In this document: positions 1-9,519 of the stretch, piece after piece | How the letters are laid out: the number at the start of each line of letters is the position of its first letter | Numbering within the stretch: position 1 is the first letter of the stretch | Assembly (NCBI RefSeq): GCF_913063425.1 | Contig: NZ_CAJXYK010000017.1 | Location: forward strand, 39,278-103,277 | Length of the DNA: 64,000 bases | DNA from: an uncultured Thiohalocapsa sp. | GTDB taxonomy: Bacteria; Pseudomonadota; Gammaproteobacteria; Chromatiales; Chromatiaceae | Reading direction: 5' to 3' | The notes under the pieces: model-generated | The model's database searches: none | The model's input: the letters and a program-made list of their open reading frames with translations, nothing else | What the model was told of the DNA's origin: nothing | Made by a program: the position numbers and the translations under genes

Positions 1-1002
1 TACGTCACGGGCGACGTCAATGCGCCCGGGGCCTATGAGTTTCGCGAAGGTCTGATGGTGATGCAGGCCGTCGCCCTCGCCGGCGGCCATAAGACCATCG
101 ATCAGGACAACCTCTACGTCGAATCGGAGTTGGCCAGGACGCGCGAGCGGCTGGCCCAGGCCATGGACTCGCTCGGTGTCGAATTGCTGCGCAAGGCACG
201 CCTGGAAGTGGAAATGGGGTCGGTGGAGACCTTGGTGGTGCCGCAGGAGGCGGCGGATCTGCTCACAGCCGTGCGGCGGCGGGAAGCGCTTGCCGCCCAG
301 CAAAGACTGCTTGCCGAGCGCACACAGGGACTCGCTGCGCGCATCGGCTCGCGGCAGGAGCGCAAGGCGGTATTCGATGAAGAGATTGCAGCGCATGAGC
401 GCCAGATCATGGCGGCCGACGAGCAGCTGGAACTGATCGAAGAGGAGATCCGGACGGTCAATACGGCCAAAGGCATCGTCGTGCCGAAGACGCATATCCT
501 TGGCCTGCGGCGCCTGGCGGCAGGCCTTCGCGGCGAGCGGGGCGAGCATACGGCGGACATCGCCAAGGCGAGGGAGCAGCAGGCCGTGCTGGATGAGGAG
601 ATCATTCAGCTGAGCGCGGATCGCGCCATGACCGTGCAGCAGGAGCTGAAAGAGGTCGACGACGCGATTGCAGGGCTGCGTATCACGATTCAGGAACTGA
701 CCCGTTTTCTGGCGAAGCTGAGCGGCACGGCAACCCTGGCCGACCTCCTGCGCGACGGTGCCGGCGAGATGCCCGCTGCCGTGATTCTGCGCGCCGACGG
801 CGACACCCTGCGCACCATCGCCGCCACGGACACCACAATGGTGCAGCCCGGCGACGTGTTGCGTATCCCGCTGCAGTTCGCTCCGCAGGGCCTCGGTCGA
901 GCCCAGGGGCAGTCAGCTGCGTCCAGCCGCTCCCCGTCTGCCGAGCCGTTGCGTCGTGGTCCGGTGCACGCGCGCAGTGTGCCGACCGCAGGCGGCGAAT
1001 GA
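1..1002 (+). CDS. Polysaccharide export protein, OPX/ExoF-like (5' partial)
   Basis: The reading frame is open from base 1, so the start lies outside the window. The first visible residues form the end of an SLBB (soluble ligand binding beta-grasp) unit with the typical GDVxxPGxYxF pattern and a following AGG. About 200 residues of almost uninterrupted charged helix follow (roughly codons 40-245), predicted to form a long coiled-coil hairpin, then a short C-terminal domain with a QPGDVLRI motif. SLBB plus an AprE-like hairpin is the architecture of ExoF-type exporters; the position in the cluster corresponds to PslD. It would act in the periplasm or outer membrane in exopolysaccharide export. 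The gene ends 138 bp before the GT2 start I prefer. Family is clear, exact subclass is inference. Confidence 0.75.
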   Translation, partial: YVTGDVNAPGAYEFREGLMVMQAVALAGGHKTIDQDNLYVESELARTRERLAQAMDSLGVELLRKARLEVEMGSVETLVVPQEAADLLTAVRRREALAAQQRLLAERTQGLAARIGSRQERKAVFDEEIAAHERQIMAADEQLELIEEEIRTVNTAKGIVVPKTHILGLRRLAAGLRGERGEHTADIAKAREQQAVLDEEIIQLSADRAMTVQQELKEVDDAIAGLRITIQELTRFLAKLSGTATLADLLRDGAGEMPAAVILRADGDTLRTIAATDTTMVQPGDVLRIPLQFAPQGLGRAQGQSAASSRSPSAEPLRRGPVHARSVPTAGGE

Positions 1003-1140
1003 CATGTGTGCACGCTTACGTCATGCAGCTGTCGCGGGCAGCTCCGGCGGCACCTGCGGAGGGCCCGGTCGCGGCGCATCCTCCGGCGCTGGCGGATGGG
1101 CCGCGGCCTGGCGGCGCCGAGCGGGTGCGCAGAGGTGGTG

Positions 1141-2220
1141 ATGGCCACGATGCCGATAAGCAGCCCGCACTGTCCCCCGCACTGTCCGGTACCCGCGGAG
1201 GTCGGCGACGCGCTTTGCGACGGCCGCGACGCACCGGCGGACTGCATCGCGCAAGCCCTCTCGGTGGCCGTTGTGGTGCCCACGCTCAATGCGTCGCCCT
1301 ATCTGGATCGCCTCATTCCGGCCCTGTCGCGCCTGGACCCCGCCCCGGCAGAGATCCTGATCCTCGACTCGCAGTCCGATGACGACACGGCGCAACGCTG
1401 CCGTGCAGCCGGCTTTCGGGTGCATGTCATCGCGCGTGCGGCCTTCGGTCATGGGCGCACCCGAAACCTGGCGGCGCGGCTCGTGGAGGCCGATGTGCTG
1501 ATCTTCATGACGCAGGATGCCGTGCCGCTGGACACGCGGCTCCTGGCGCATCTGCTCGCGCCGTTCAATGATCCGCGCATCGGTCATGCCTTTGCCCGGC
1601 AGGTGCCCCACGCCTATGCAACGCCGGCGGCGGCCTTTGCCCGCAGCTTCAATTATCCGGCGGTCTCACGCTTGGTGGCGTGGCGGGACGTGCCCAGTCT
1701 CGGCATCGGTGCCTTCTTCACGTCCAACGCCTGCGCGGCCTATCGGCGCAGCACCTTCATGGAGCTGAACGGTTTTCCTGAGGATGTACCGGTCAGCGAG
1801 GACACGCTCTTCGCTGCAAAGATGCTGCACGCCGGCCATGCGCTCTGTTATGTCGCCGAGGCGCGCGTGGCGCACAGCCATAACTACAGCCTGCATCAGG
1901 AGCTCCGCCGCTACTTCGACATCGGTGTCGCGCATGCGCGGGCGCCGTGGTATCGGGCGCTCGCCGGCAATCTGGAGGGACGCGGCCGGGCTTTCGTCGT
2001 TACCGAGCTGCGGGGTCTGTGGATGTCCGGGCGTGCGCTCCTGATTCCCGCTGCGATCATGCGCAATGCCGTCCGCTGGGTGGGCTATCGCACGGGCCGG
2101 CACTACCGCTTGTTGCCACGCCCACTGCGACGGTGCCTGAGCGCGCAGCCGCAGTTTTGGGCGAGGGCGCGCGGCTGGCGTCGCGCGGGTGTCGAGCGGC
2201 CCTCGCAGCCGTGGGTCTAG
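1141..2220 (+). CDS. Family 2 glycosyltransferase (GT2)
   Basis: A 359-residue GT-A fold glycosyltransferase. Visible motifs are the N-terminal VVVPTLNA strand, the nucleotide-binding LDSQSDDDT segment, a TQDAVP acidic motif and a later SEDTLFAAKM segment containing the ED pair; it resembles rhamnosyltransferase-like GT2 proteins. The frame is open upstream to an ATG at 1006, but the ATG at 1141 is chosen because GAGG lies five bases before it and the residues upstream look non-coding. It probably adds a sugar to the lipid-linked repeat unit at the cytoplasmic face. In the Psl cluster the comparable GT2 is PslC, but here the gene sits after the export gene. Donor and acceptor are unknown. Confidence 0.85.
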   Translation: MATMPISSPHCPPHCPVPAEVGDALCDGRDAPADCIAQALSVAVVVPTLNASPYLDRLIPALSRLDPAPAEILILDSQSDDDTAQRCRAAGFRVHVIARAAFGHGRTRNLAARLVEADVLIFMTQDAVPLDTRLLAHLLAPFNDPRIGHAFARQVPHAYATPAAAFARSFNYPAVSRLVAWRDVPSLGIGAFFTSNACAAYRRSTFMELNGFPEDVPVSEDTLFAAKMLHAGHALCYVAEARVAHSHNYSLHQELRRYFDIGVAHARAPWYRALAGNLEGRGRAFVVTELRGLWMSGRALLIPAAIMRNAVRWVGYRTGRHYRLLPRPLRRCLSAQPQFWARARGWRRAGVERPSQPWV

Positions 2221-2344
2221 GCGGTGCGTGCATGGGCCAGGTGCGCACAGCCGTGCGGACGACGTGCAAGCGCATGCCGCGGGCAAGGCTGCGCCGGCGG
2301 CCCCTGCCGCCGGCGGCACTGACGGGTTCCCGGGACTGAGCCGC

Positions 2345-4348
2345 ATGATCCTGCCTCCCCTTCAGTCGCTCGACGACGGCTTGCGGTTGCTGGCCCTCTA
2401 TCGGCGCCCGATGCTGCTCGCGGGCATGCTGTTCCTGGTGGCGGTTGCGCTCCTGTTGCTGGTCGTCCCGCCGCGCTACAGCTCGAACGCCAGTCTGCTG
2501 ATCAAGCCCGGGCGGGAGGACGTGGCGCTGCCTGTCGAGATCATGAACCGGCCGGTGGTGAGCACACCCACTGGCCTGCGCGATGACATGCTGGACGAGA
2601 AGGCCCTGATCACCAGCGACCGTGTGGTCAGTGCCGTGGCGGCGCAGATCGGCGACGGCTTGGCGGCAGCGGATGCGCCAGCGGGGCTCCTCGGGCGACT
2701 GCGTGCCGGCGTGAAGGCGGTGTTGCGCGGCATCGCCGACGCCGTGCAAGGCGTGTTGGCGACACTGCGGCTTGCGGACCAGGTGACGCCGGAGCAGGCG
2801 CTCAAGGAGCGGTTGTCGCGCCGTTTGGGTGTCGGCTACGAGGACGGCTCCGAAGTGCTGCAGTTGTCCTTCTCCTGGCGCGATCCGACATCGGCGCAGG
2901 CCATCCTGGACGTCTGGGTGGAGCAGTTCCTGGCCGCCCGTGCCCAGCTCATGGAGCGCGACAGCGTGCGGGCGTTCTACCGCGAGCGCGTGGATGCCAG
3001 TGAGCAGCGGCTGGCCGGGCTCCAGGCCGAGCTGTCGGCGCTGCGTCAGGCCATGGGGGCGCTGGATGCCGGCGCGGCGGTGCGCGCGCTCGGTGAGCGC
3101 ATAGCAGGCCTTGAAACCGAGCGCGACGACCTGCTCGCGGACCTTGCGGGCATCGATGCGCGGCTCACGGAGATCCGGGCACGTCTGGCGACGCTGCCGG
3201 CGGAAGTTGTGGAGCGGCGTGAGCGCGACCTGAACCCCGCCGTGGAGGATTTGCGGCGCGAGATCCTGAGCACGCGGCTTGAGCGCCGGGAGCTGCTGCA
3301 CGACTTCGAGCCCGAGGCGGATGCGGTGCGACGCCTGGATGCGGGCCTCGCGGAGCTTCAGTCCTGGTTGGCTTCGGAGCCGGAGCGCATCACCCGCACC
3401 GAAAGTCTCGCACCGAACGCGCTGGCGCAGGACCTGACGGCTTCGCTCCAGCAGCATCAGGTGGCGCACGCGCACCAGAGCGCCGAGCTTAAGACGAAGG
3501 ACCGCCAGCTCGTGCAACTGGTCGCCGAGCGTGAGCGGCTGATCGCGCTTCAGGATCGGGTCGAGTTGCTGGAGCGTCGCCTCGGCGCCGAGAACGACCT
3601 TTACTGGAAGTACCTGGCATCGCTGCAGCAGGCGGAAGTCGACGATGCGCTCGACCGCGAGCGCATCTCCAACGTGGCCGTGCTGCAGCCGCCGAGCTTT
3701 GATCCTGGGCGCAGCTTCCCTCCCACCCTGCCCATCCTGGCGGCCACACCGCTGGTCCTGCTCGCGGTGATGGGGCTCACGGCGTATGTCACCGCCGTGG
3801 CGGACCCGCGTGTGCGCGATGCTCGGGCGCTGGCGCATGCCTTCGATATCCCGGTGCTGGCAGAGATTCCCGCCGCCGCCGAGTCGGACGCCGACGCCGG
3901 GCTGGTCGGCTACCGCAGCCTCTGGCTCGCACTCGATCCGGCGCAGGTGCCGGCGTCCGGGCGCTGCATCGGGTTTGCCGCCTGGCGGCTCGACGTCGCG
4001 CCGGCGCAGCCGGCGGAAGCACTGGCGGCCCTGTGCACCGACGCCGGCGTATCCGCGCAGGTGGTGACGGGGCCGGTACCCGCCGCGGCGGGCACCCTGC
4101 ACTTCGGTGTTCTGCCGCCGCTTGCGGCCGCTGCGCCCGGTGAGCTGCGGCGCTGGCGCCACTGCGACGATCTGATCCTGGTGGTTCGGGCCGATCACAG
4201 CACCTTCGCCGAGGTTGCCTCGGCACGTCAGCTCTTGCGGCAGGCCGGCGGGGAACGCTTCCGTGGCGCCGTGGTGACCGCCGTCCGCGGGACCTCGGGG
4301 CCTTGGTCCGGGACGCCGCGGTCCGGCGGTGCCGAGGCGCGCGTCTGA
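2345..4348 (+). CDS. Wzz/GumC-like polysaccharide co-polymerase, PslE-like
   Basis: Encodes 667 residues with the layout of bacterial polysaccharide co-polymerases: a first membrane helix at about residues 19-40, a periplasmic segment beginning with a Wzz-type YSSNASLLIKPG stretch, long coiled coils (about 200-440), a second membrane helix preceded by a proline-rich FPPTLPI segment (about 460-485), and a C-terminal cytoplasmic region. No Walker A is visible, so this is not a complete BY-kinase. Length is close to PslE. The ATG at 2345 is chosen because the Wzz homology begins immediately after it; the frame upstream is low-complexity. The stop overlaps the next start (TGATG). Role: control of chain length and coupling of polymerisation to export. 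Confidence 0.82.
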   Translation: MILPPLQSLDDGLRLLALYRRPMLLAGMLFLVAVALLLLVVPPRYSSNASLLIKPGREDVALPVEIMNRPVVSTPTGLRDDMLDEKALITSDRVVSAVAAQIGDGLAAADAPAGLLGRLRAGVKAVLRGIADAVQGVLATLRLADQVTPEQALKERLSRRLGVGYEDGSEVLQLSFSWRDPTSAQAILDVWVEQFLAARAQLMERDSVRAFYRERVDASEQRLAGLQAELSALRQAMGALDAGAAVRALGERIAGLETERDDLLADLAGIDARLTEIRARLATLPAEVVERRERDLNPAVEDLRREILSTRLERRELLHDFEPEADAVRRLDAGLAELQSWLASEPERITRTESLAPNALAQDLTASLQQHQVAHAHQSAELKTKDRQLVQLVAERERLIALQDRVELLERRLGAENDLYWKYLASLQQAEVDDALDRERISNVAVLQPPSFDPGRSFPPTLPILAATPLVLLAVMGLTAYVTAVADPRVRDARALAHAFDIPVLAEIPAAAESDADAGLVGYRSLWLALDPAQVPASGRCIGFAAWRLDVAPAQPAEALAALCTDAGVSAQVVTGPVPAAAGTLHFGVLPPLAAAAPGELRRWRHCDDLILVVRADHSTFAEVASARQLLRQAGGERFRGAVVTAVRGTSGPWSGTPRSGGAEARV

Positions 4349-5532
4349 TGCGCATCGCCCATCTCGGCCCCGTGCCCCCGGAGGCCTCCGGCATCGCCGA
4401 CTATGCCGAGGCCCTTGCCGCGGCGCTGCGCGAGCGCGGCCTGGAGGTCGCGGCACACCTGCCTCGGGACTTCGCGCGCGCCGACGCTCGCGGCATCCGC
4501 GGTGCAGCGCGCCAGCTGGCGGCGGCGCCCGTGGACCTGTACCACTTCGAGCTCGGCGGCGGGCGCGTGCGCCATTTTCTGTTGCTGCGCGAGCTGTTGC
4601 GTCTCAGGCAAGGGCGTCCCATCACAGCCACCGTGCATGATCCGGAGCGGCTCGCCTGGCGCGGCTGGGGGCTCGGGCGCTTCGAGCGGCTGCCGCGGGT
4701 GCTCCAGCAGGGCCTGGTGCTGGTCACCGAGCCCCTGTCGCGCCGCCGCGAGCGCACAGCCGCAGGGGCGCTGCACCGGCTGGTGGTGCTGACGCCGGCC
4801 GGCGCCGCGGGCCTGCGCCGCTGGGCCCGCCTGCCGGCGGCGCGCGTCAGCGTCATTCCGCATGGTGTCGCTGCGGTGCCCTATGTGCCCCCACCGGCGC
4901 TGCTGCCGCTGCGCGTGCTGTGCTTCGGCTTCCTGCATCCGGGCAAGGGCATCGAGGACCTGCTGGATGCCTTGGTCTGGCTGCGGCGCCAGGCCCCGGC
5001 GGCGCTGGACCGGCTTCAGCTCACCATCGCCGGTGGCTCCAGGCCCGCACTGCTGCTGCGTATGCGCGGGGACTATCCCACCCGCCTGCGGGCGTCCGTC
5101 GCTGAGCTTGGACTCGGCGACAAGGTTCAGGTGCTGACGGACATCCCCGCCGCCGCGCTGGCAGACCTGGTGGCAGCCCATCATGTGCTGACCCTGCCGT
5201 ATCGGGATTCCCGCAAGCTCGCGCTGCTCGGCCGCCAGCTCGGCGCCAGCGGGGCCCTGGGCTGGGCAGTCGCCTGTGGTCGCGGCGCCTTGGTGAGCGA
5301 TGCCCGGGCCCTGGCTGGGGAGGTGGGCCATGGCAACGGCGCCGCCGTGCCCCAGCGTGACCCCGCCGCGCTGGGCGCGGCGCTGGCGGAGCTGGCCGAG
5401 GCCCCACAGCGGGCGCTGGCCTGGGCCGAGGCCAGCGCACGCCTCGCCCGCGAGCGCACCTGGGCGCAGGTGGCGGCGCGCTTCGAGCGGATGTTCACCG
5501 AGGTGCTGGCCGAGCCCGGGGTGCGGCCATGA
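4348..5532 (+). CDS. Family 4 glycosyltransferase, PslF-like
   Basis: A 394-residue GT-B glycosyltransferase. It starts MRIAHLGPVPPEASGIADY, typical of GT4 enzymes, and has the C-terminal half with GFLHPGKGIEDLLDAL and a late VAHHVLTLPYRD stretch in the donor-binding region. The ATG overlaps the stop of the co-polymerase gene by one base, implying translational coupling, and its own end overlaps the next gene by four bases. By position between the PslE-like and PslG-like genes it corresponds to PslF. It probably transfers a hexose from a nucleotide sugar during repeat-unit assembly; the sugar cannot be read from sequence. Confidence 0.85.
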   Translation: MRIAHLGPVPPEASGIADYAEALAAALRERGLEVAAHLPRDFARADARGIRGAARQLAAAPVDLYHFELGGGRVRHFLLLRELLRLRQGRPITATVHDPERLAWRGWGLGRFERLPRVLQQGLVLVTEPLSRRRERTAAGALHRLVVLTPAGAAGLRRWARLPAARVSVIPHGVAAVPYVPPPALLPLRVLCFGFLHPGKGIEDLLDALVWLRRQAPAALDRLQLTIAGGSRPALLLRMRGDYPTRLRASVAELGLGDKVQVLTDIPAAALADLVAAHHVLTLPYRDSRKLALLGRQLGASGALGWAVACGRGALVSDARALAGEVGHGNGAAVPQRDPAALGAALAELAEAPQRALAWAEASARLARERTWAQVAARFERMFTEVLAEPGVRP

Positions 5533-6959
5533 GCCGTCGCGGCGGTGTCAAAGGCCGCCGCTCGCGGCTGCGTGTGCCGGTGCCGGCGCTGGGCCTGGCG
5601 CTGCTTGCGGCGCTGGTGTGGCTCCCTTGGCGCCCATCCGCTGGCGTTGCCGACGCGCCGGAGGTGCGCAGGTCCATAGTCTTTTCCGAATTCCTCGGGG
5701 TGAACACGCCCTTTCTGTTCTTCGATGCCGCCGCGCAACGGCGGCAGGTGGAGCGGCTCAAGGCCCTCGGCCTCAAGTGGGTGCGCCTGGACCTGCACTG
5801 GTATCACCTGGAGCCGCGCGAGGGGCAATTCGATCTTGCCGCGCTGGACCGGCTCATGGCGCTGCTGCGGGCCGCGGACATCGAGCCCGTGGTGTACCTG
5901 GTGGGCTCCGCGCGGTTCGCCTCGACGGCGCCGCCGGGCGCGGCGTTCATCGACCCCTACCCGCCGCGCAGCAACAGCGAGTTCGCGGCACGCATGGTGG
6001 CGCTGGCGGAGCGCTACCCCTGGGTGTGCTGCTGGCAGATCTGGAACGAGCCGAACATCCACACCTTCTGGCAGCCGCAGGAGGACCCGGCTGCCTACGG
6101 CGAGCTCGTCGCCGCCAGTGTCGCGGCCCTGCGGCACGCGGCACCGACGCGCCGGCTCGTGCTCGGTGGCATGGCCTACTTCAGCCAGATGCCGAAACGC
6201 GGCGGCCTGATGCTGGAGGCGCTGCAACGCGAGGGCATCCTGGATCTCGTGGATGTGGTCGCCTATCACCCGTACACGGACAAGCCGGAGGGTGATACGG
6301 CCATGGGCGGGTCGGACGGTTTCCTCGCGCGCAGCCATCGTGTCAACAGCTGGCTGCGCCGCGCCGGCGTGGAAGCCATCTGGGCCACGGAGCTCGGCTG
6401 GTCCACCTATACCGGCCCCAAGGTGTGGCAGAGCCTGATCGACGAAACGGATCAGGCGGACTACCTGCTGCGGCGCCTGGCGCTCATGATGCGCGCGGAC
6501 TTCGACCGGGTGTTCTGGTTCGCGCTGACGGACCTCGACGAGCGGGTGCCGCCACGGGACCGGTTCTACGGGCTGCTCAGGCGCGACGGCAGCCCGAAGC
6601 CCAGCTATGACGCGCTGAAGCGCCTACTGGCCCTCACGGGCGACCGGCTCGCGCCCGTGTCGTCGCCGCTCACCGTCGCAGCCGCCAACTACGCCTATGC
6701 CTGGCGCAAACCCGACGGTAAGCGGCTCGTCTTCTTTTGGGGGCCGCAGCCGCAGACGCTCACCCTGGCGGGGAGCGGCGCCGCCGTTCTGCACGATCCG
6801 GTGCAGGGCACGCGTGAGACGCTGCCGCCGGAGGATCGGGAGGTCCGTCTGACCCAGCGCTTCCAGGTGCTGGAGCTCCCCGCTTCGGCACCCGCGCCGG
6901 CGCCCGAGCTGGAGCGCGCGCCGGCACCGGCACCGGGCCCGCGGGAAGCACGACCATGA
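5529..6959 (+). CDS. GH39-type glycoside hydrolase, PslG-like
   Basis: A 476-residue protein with an N-terminal membrane anchor or signal segment (about residues 17-35) and a TIM-barrel glycosidase domain of the GH39 type. The acid/base glutamate is E174 in IWNEPN and the probable nucleophile is E288 in WATELGW, the spacing expected for clan A enzymes; both catalytic residues are present. The C-terminal 30 residues are an Ala/Pro/Glu-rich tail. PslG of Pseudomonas is a GH39 endoglycosidase that trims the polysaccharide in the periplasm during its biosynthesis. The gene overlaps its neighbours on both sides by four bases. Function by homology and synteny; substrate is inferred. Confidence 0.85.
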   Translation: MSRRGGVKGRRSRLRVPVPALGLALLAALVWLPWRPSAGVADAPEVRRSIVFSEFLGVNTPFLFFDAAAQRRQVERLKALGLKWVRLDLHWYHLEPREGQFDLAALDRLMALLRAADIEPVVYLVGSARFASTAPPGAAFIDPYPPRSNSEFAARMVALAERYPWVCCWQIWNEPNIHTFWQPQEDPAAYGELVAASVAALRHAAPTRRLVLGGMAYFSQMPKRGGLMLEALQREGILDLVDVVAYHPYTDKPEGDTAMGGSDGFLARSHRVNSWLRRAGVEAIWATELGWSTYTGPKVWQSLIDETDQADYLLRRLALMMRADFDRVFWFALTDLDERVPPRDRFYGLLRRDGSPKPSYDALKRLLALTGDRLAPVSSPLTVAAANYAYAWRKPDGKRLVFFWGPQPQTLTLAGSGAAVLHDPVQGTRETLPPEDREVRLTQRFQVLELPASAPAPAPELERAPAPAPGPREARP

Positions 6960-8059
6960 CCCGGCGCCGCATCGGCATCGACTATCGGGCCGTCACGGCC
7001 GCGCCGTACTCCGGCATTGCGCGGCAGGTGCGGGCGCTGGTGGATGCGCTGAGCGATTCAGCGGGGCAGGAACTGATCCTCTACACCGATGGCCCTGCGA
7101 CCCCTGGGCGCTGGCCCGTGGTGCGCCCGGATGCGCCGTCCGTGCCCGGGCGTCTGCAGCGGCCCCATCGGCGCCTGTGGTTCGAGCATCGATTTCTTCC
7201 TGCGGTGCTCGCCCGCGACCGCATCGACGTGTTCGTCACCACGGCCAACTGCGGCATTCCGGCGCCGCTGCAGCGACCGCTGCGCCGCGTGGCCTGGGTG
7301 CACGACTTCTTTGCCATCACCCACCGGCGCCAGCATCGGTCCTGGCGCGAGCGGCTGCTCTATGCGCCCTATCTGCGCTGGAGCCAGGGCGTTGCCGTGC
7401 GGCATGCGGATGTGCTGCTGACGCCGTCGCACTATAACGTGCAGGTGTGCCGGCAGCGCTTTCCGGCCGCCGCGCTGCGCATGCAGGTCCTGCCCAATCA
7501 GGTGACTGACTTTCCCGCCCCTGATCCTGGGTGCATCGGCGTCGGGCTGCCGGCCCGGTTCTGGCTGGTGGTGGGGGCGGCCGAGCCGCGCAAGAACGTC
7601 CCCGCTTTGGTGCGGGCCTGGCTTGCAGGTGGAGCCGAGCTGCCGGAGCTCGTCATCGTTGCCGGCCCGGGCGATCTGCCGCCGGCGCTGCGCGTGGCAG
7701 CGGGTGCCCGCCTGCATCTGCTGAGCGATGTCAGCGACGCGCAGCTGTGCTGGCTGTACCGGCAGGCCGACTGCCTGTGGCACCCCGCGCTCGCCGAGGG
7801 CTTTGGCCTGCCGGTGGTGGAGGCCATGGCCCAGGGCACGCCGGTGGCGGTGGCCTGCGGCACGGCGCTGGATGAGATCGTGCCTCCGGGGACGCCGCGC
7901 TGCTCACCCTATGACGAGCAGGCGATGCTGTGCCTGATGCGAACGCTCGCCGCGCAGCCGGCGCGCAGTGGGCCGCGGGCCGACCTCATGGCCTGGGCCG
8001 CGCGCCACGGGGCAGCGGCATTCCGGGCGCGGGTCAGCGAGCTGGCGGCCCAGTGGTGA
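6956..8059 (+). CDS. Family 4 glycosyltransferase, PslH/PslI-like
   Basis: A 367-residue GT-B enzyme. The N terminus RIGIDYRAVTAAPYSGIAR is of the type found in mannosyl- and related GT4 transferases with a DxR..GIGRY pattern. The C-terminal half contains VVGAAEPRKNVPALVRAW, a donor-loop region, and the E-x7-E like HPALAEGFGLPVVEAMAQG motif that binds the nucleotide sugar. The ATG overlaps the hydrolase stop and its own TGA overlaps a GTG start of the next gene. Cytoplasmic side of the inner membrane, repeat-unit assembly. It cannot be told from sequence whether PslH or PslI is the closer match. Confidence 0.85.
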   Translation: MTRRRIGIDYRAVTAAPYSGIARQVRALVDALSDSAGQELILYTDGPATPGRWPVVRPDAPSVPGRLQRPHRRLWFEHRFLPAVLARDRIDVFVTTANCGIPAPLQRPLRRVAWVHDFFAITHRRQHRSWRERLLYAPYLRWSQGVAVRHADVLLTPSHYNVQVCRQRFPAAALRMQVLPNQVTDFPAPDPGCIGVGLPARFWLVVGAAEPRKNVPALVRAWLAGGAELPELVIVAGPGDLPPALRVAAGARLHLLSDVSDAQLCWLYRQADCLWHPALAEGFGLPVVEAMAQGTPVAVACGTALDEIVPPGTPRCSPYDEQAMLCLMRTLAAQPARSGPRADLMAWAARHGAAAFRARVSELAAQW

Positions 8060-9519
8060 GGGCGGACGGCGCACCGGTCGTGGCCGGCGGGCTGCTCGCT
8101 CTGCTCGCGGCGGCGGGGCTGGTGCTGCTGCCCCTGCCGCTGGGCGCGGTCCTGCTGCCGGGAATCGCGTTGCTGGCGGTGCTGATTTCGGCCCCGCGGG
8201 TGACCTTCGTGCTGTTCGCGCTCAGTGCCGTCTCCTTGCCCTACACGAGCATTGAGCTGGGCATCCGCCTGACCCTGAGCGAGGGTTTGCTCGCCCTCGC
8301 CTGGCTCGGCGTTTTGCTGCGCGCTCCCCGCGACCTGCGGTTGCCGCCCTGGGGCCGCACCGAGTGGCTGCTGCTGCTGTTGATGGGCTACAGCGTCGTG
8401 CCCTTTCTGTACGGCGAGCTGGCGATGCCCGGCCCGAGCGGCTTGGTGAGCTGGCTGCGCTGGCTGCTGAATCTGTCCACGCTCTTCCTGGTGGGGATCC
8501 TGTTCCGCAGCGAGGACGGCATCCGCGGCGTCGCTCTGGCGCTGGTCCTGGGTATGGCTGCCATGCTGCTGTTGTCCATCCCGGTGTTTCTTGCGGACCC
8601 TGACCCGCTGGCAATGCTCCCGGTGCTCCAGAGCCTGGGCTATGTGCATACCGAGGCGATGCTCGATATCTTCTCCGGCACTGCCGGGCGCATGGGCTCG
8701 CCCTGGGTGCATCCGAACCTGCTCGGCGGCATGCTTGCGCTGCTGTTGCCGGTGGCCGTCTTCCTGCAGGTGGCGGCCCGCGGTGGTGGCCGGGCAGTGC
8801 TCTGGGCCGTCACGCTGCTCGGCGTCGCCGGGCTGTTGCTCAGCATCTCCCGTGGCGCGATCCTGGCCCTCGGCTTGGTGCTGACAGCTCTGGCGGTGCG
8901 CGGACGCGTTGCTGCGCGGCGGCTGCTGTTGCTGGCGAGCCTGCTCGCGGTGCTGTTCGTGGCCGTGTATCCGCCGGTGCAGGAGCGTCTCGGCAAGATG
9001 TTTTCCGCGCAGAACGAGAGTACGCAGCTGCGCTTCGAGGAATACCGACTGTTCCCCGAAGCCGTGGCGCGCTATCCGCTCGGCATCGGCTTCAAGAGCG
9101 ATCCGCCGCCGCCGGGCTCGGGTCTGCTCGGCATTTCGAACCTCTGGCTCAACTACATGTACAAGCTGGGGCTGCCGGCGATGTTCCTGTTCATCGCCGT
9201 GCTCATCGCCTGGTGGCGGGAGACGAGCACGCCCGCGGTCGGTGCGCCGGGCCTCGCCATGGGGCTGCGCTTGGGCGGGCTGGCGGCGCTGCTGACCGGC
9301 CCGGTGGATCACTATTTCAGCTTCAGCCCCGTGGCCGTCGCGGTGTTCTGGACGGTCATGGGTCTCGCCTTGTCCGCCGCGCGGGGCAGCGCCCCCGGGG
9401 CTCGGCAGGCGCAGGACACGGCGGGCACCGGGCACGCCGCGCACGGCTGGTCCGCGCACTCGGTGCATGGCCCCGACGGCCGGCAGATGCCCGGCGTATC
9501 GAGCGTTGCAGTGGAATGA
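8056..9519 (+). CDS. O-antigen ligase / polymerase-like membrane protein, PslJ-like
   Basis: A 487-residue polytopic membrane protein with about ten to twelve hydrophobic helices. The signature of the Wzy_C/O-antigen ligase family is visible in the middle: a periplasmic loop with SPWVHPNLLGGMLALLLPV followed by a serine/arginine SISRGA segment. The start is taken as the GTG at 8056, which overlaps the previous stop (GTGA); an in-frame ATG further upstream would give a non-membrane leader embedded in the GT4 gene. Expected role: polymerisation or transfer of the flipped oligosaccharide units. Ends overlapping the flippase start (ATGA). Confidence 0.8.
   Translation: MRADGAPVVAGGLLALLAAAGLVLLPLPLGAVLLPGIALLAVLISAPRVTFVLFALSAVSLPYTSIELGIRLTLSEGLLALAWLGVLLRAPRDLRLPPWGRTEWLLLLLMGYSVVPFLYGELAMPGPSGLVSWLRWLLNLSTLFLVGILFRSEDGIRGVALALVLGMAAMLLLSIPVFLADPDPLAMLPVLQSLGYVHTEAMLDIFSGTAGRMGSPWVHPNLLGGMLALLLPVAVFLQVAARGGGRAVLWAVTLLGVAGLLLSISRGAILALGLVLTALAVRGRVAARRLLLLASLLAVLFVAVYPPVQERLGKMFSAQNESTQLRFEEYRLFPEAVARYPLGIGFKSDPPPPGSGLLGISNLWLNYMYKLGLPAMFLFIAVLIAWWRETSTPAVGAPGLAMGLRLGGLAALLTGPVDHYFSFSPVAVAVFWTVMGLALSAARGSAPGARQAQDTAGTGHAAHGWSAHSVHGPDGRQMPGVSSVAVE

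Noticed and set aside
2057..4456. A 799-codon minus-strand frame opposite the Wzz-like gene
   Set aside because: Arg/Gln/His-rich mirror frame with no domain; the plus strand has clear homology and overlapping gene starts.
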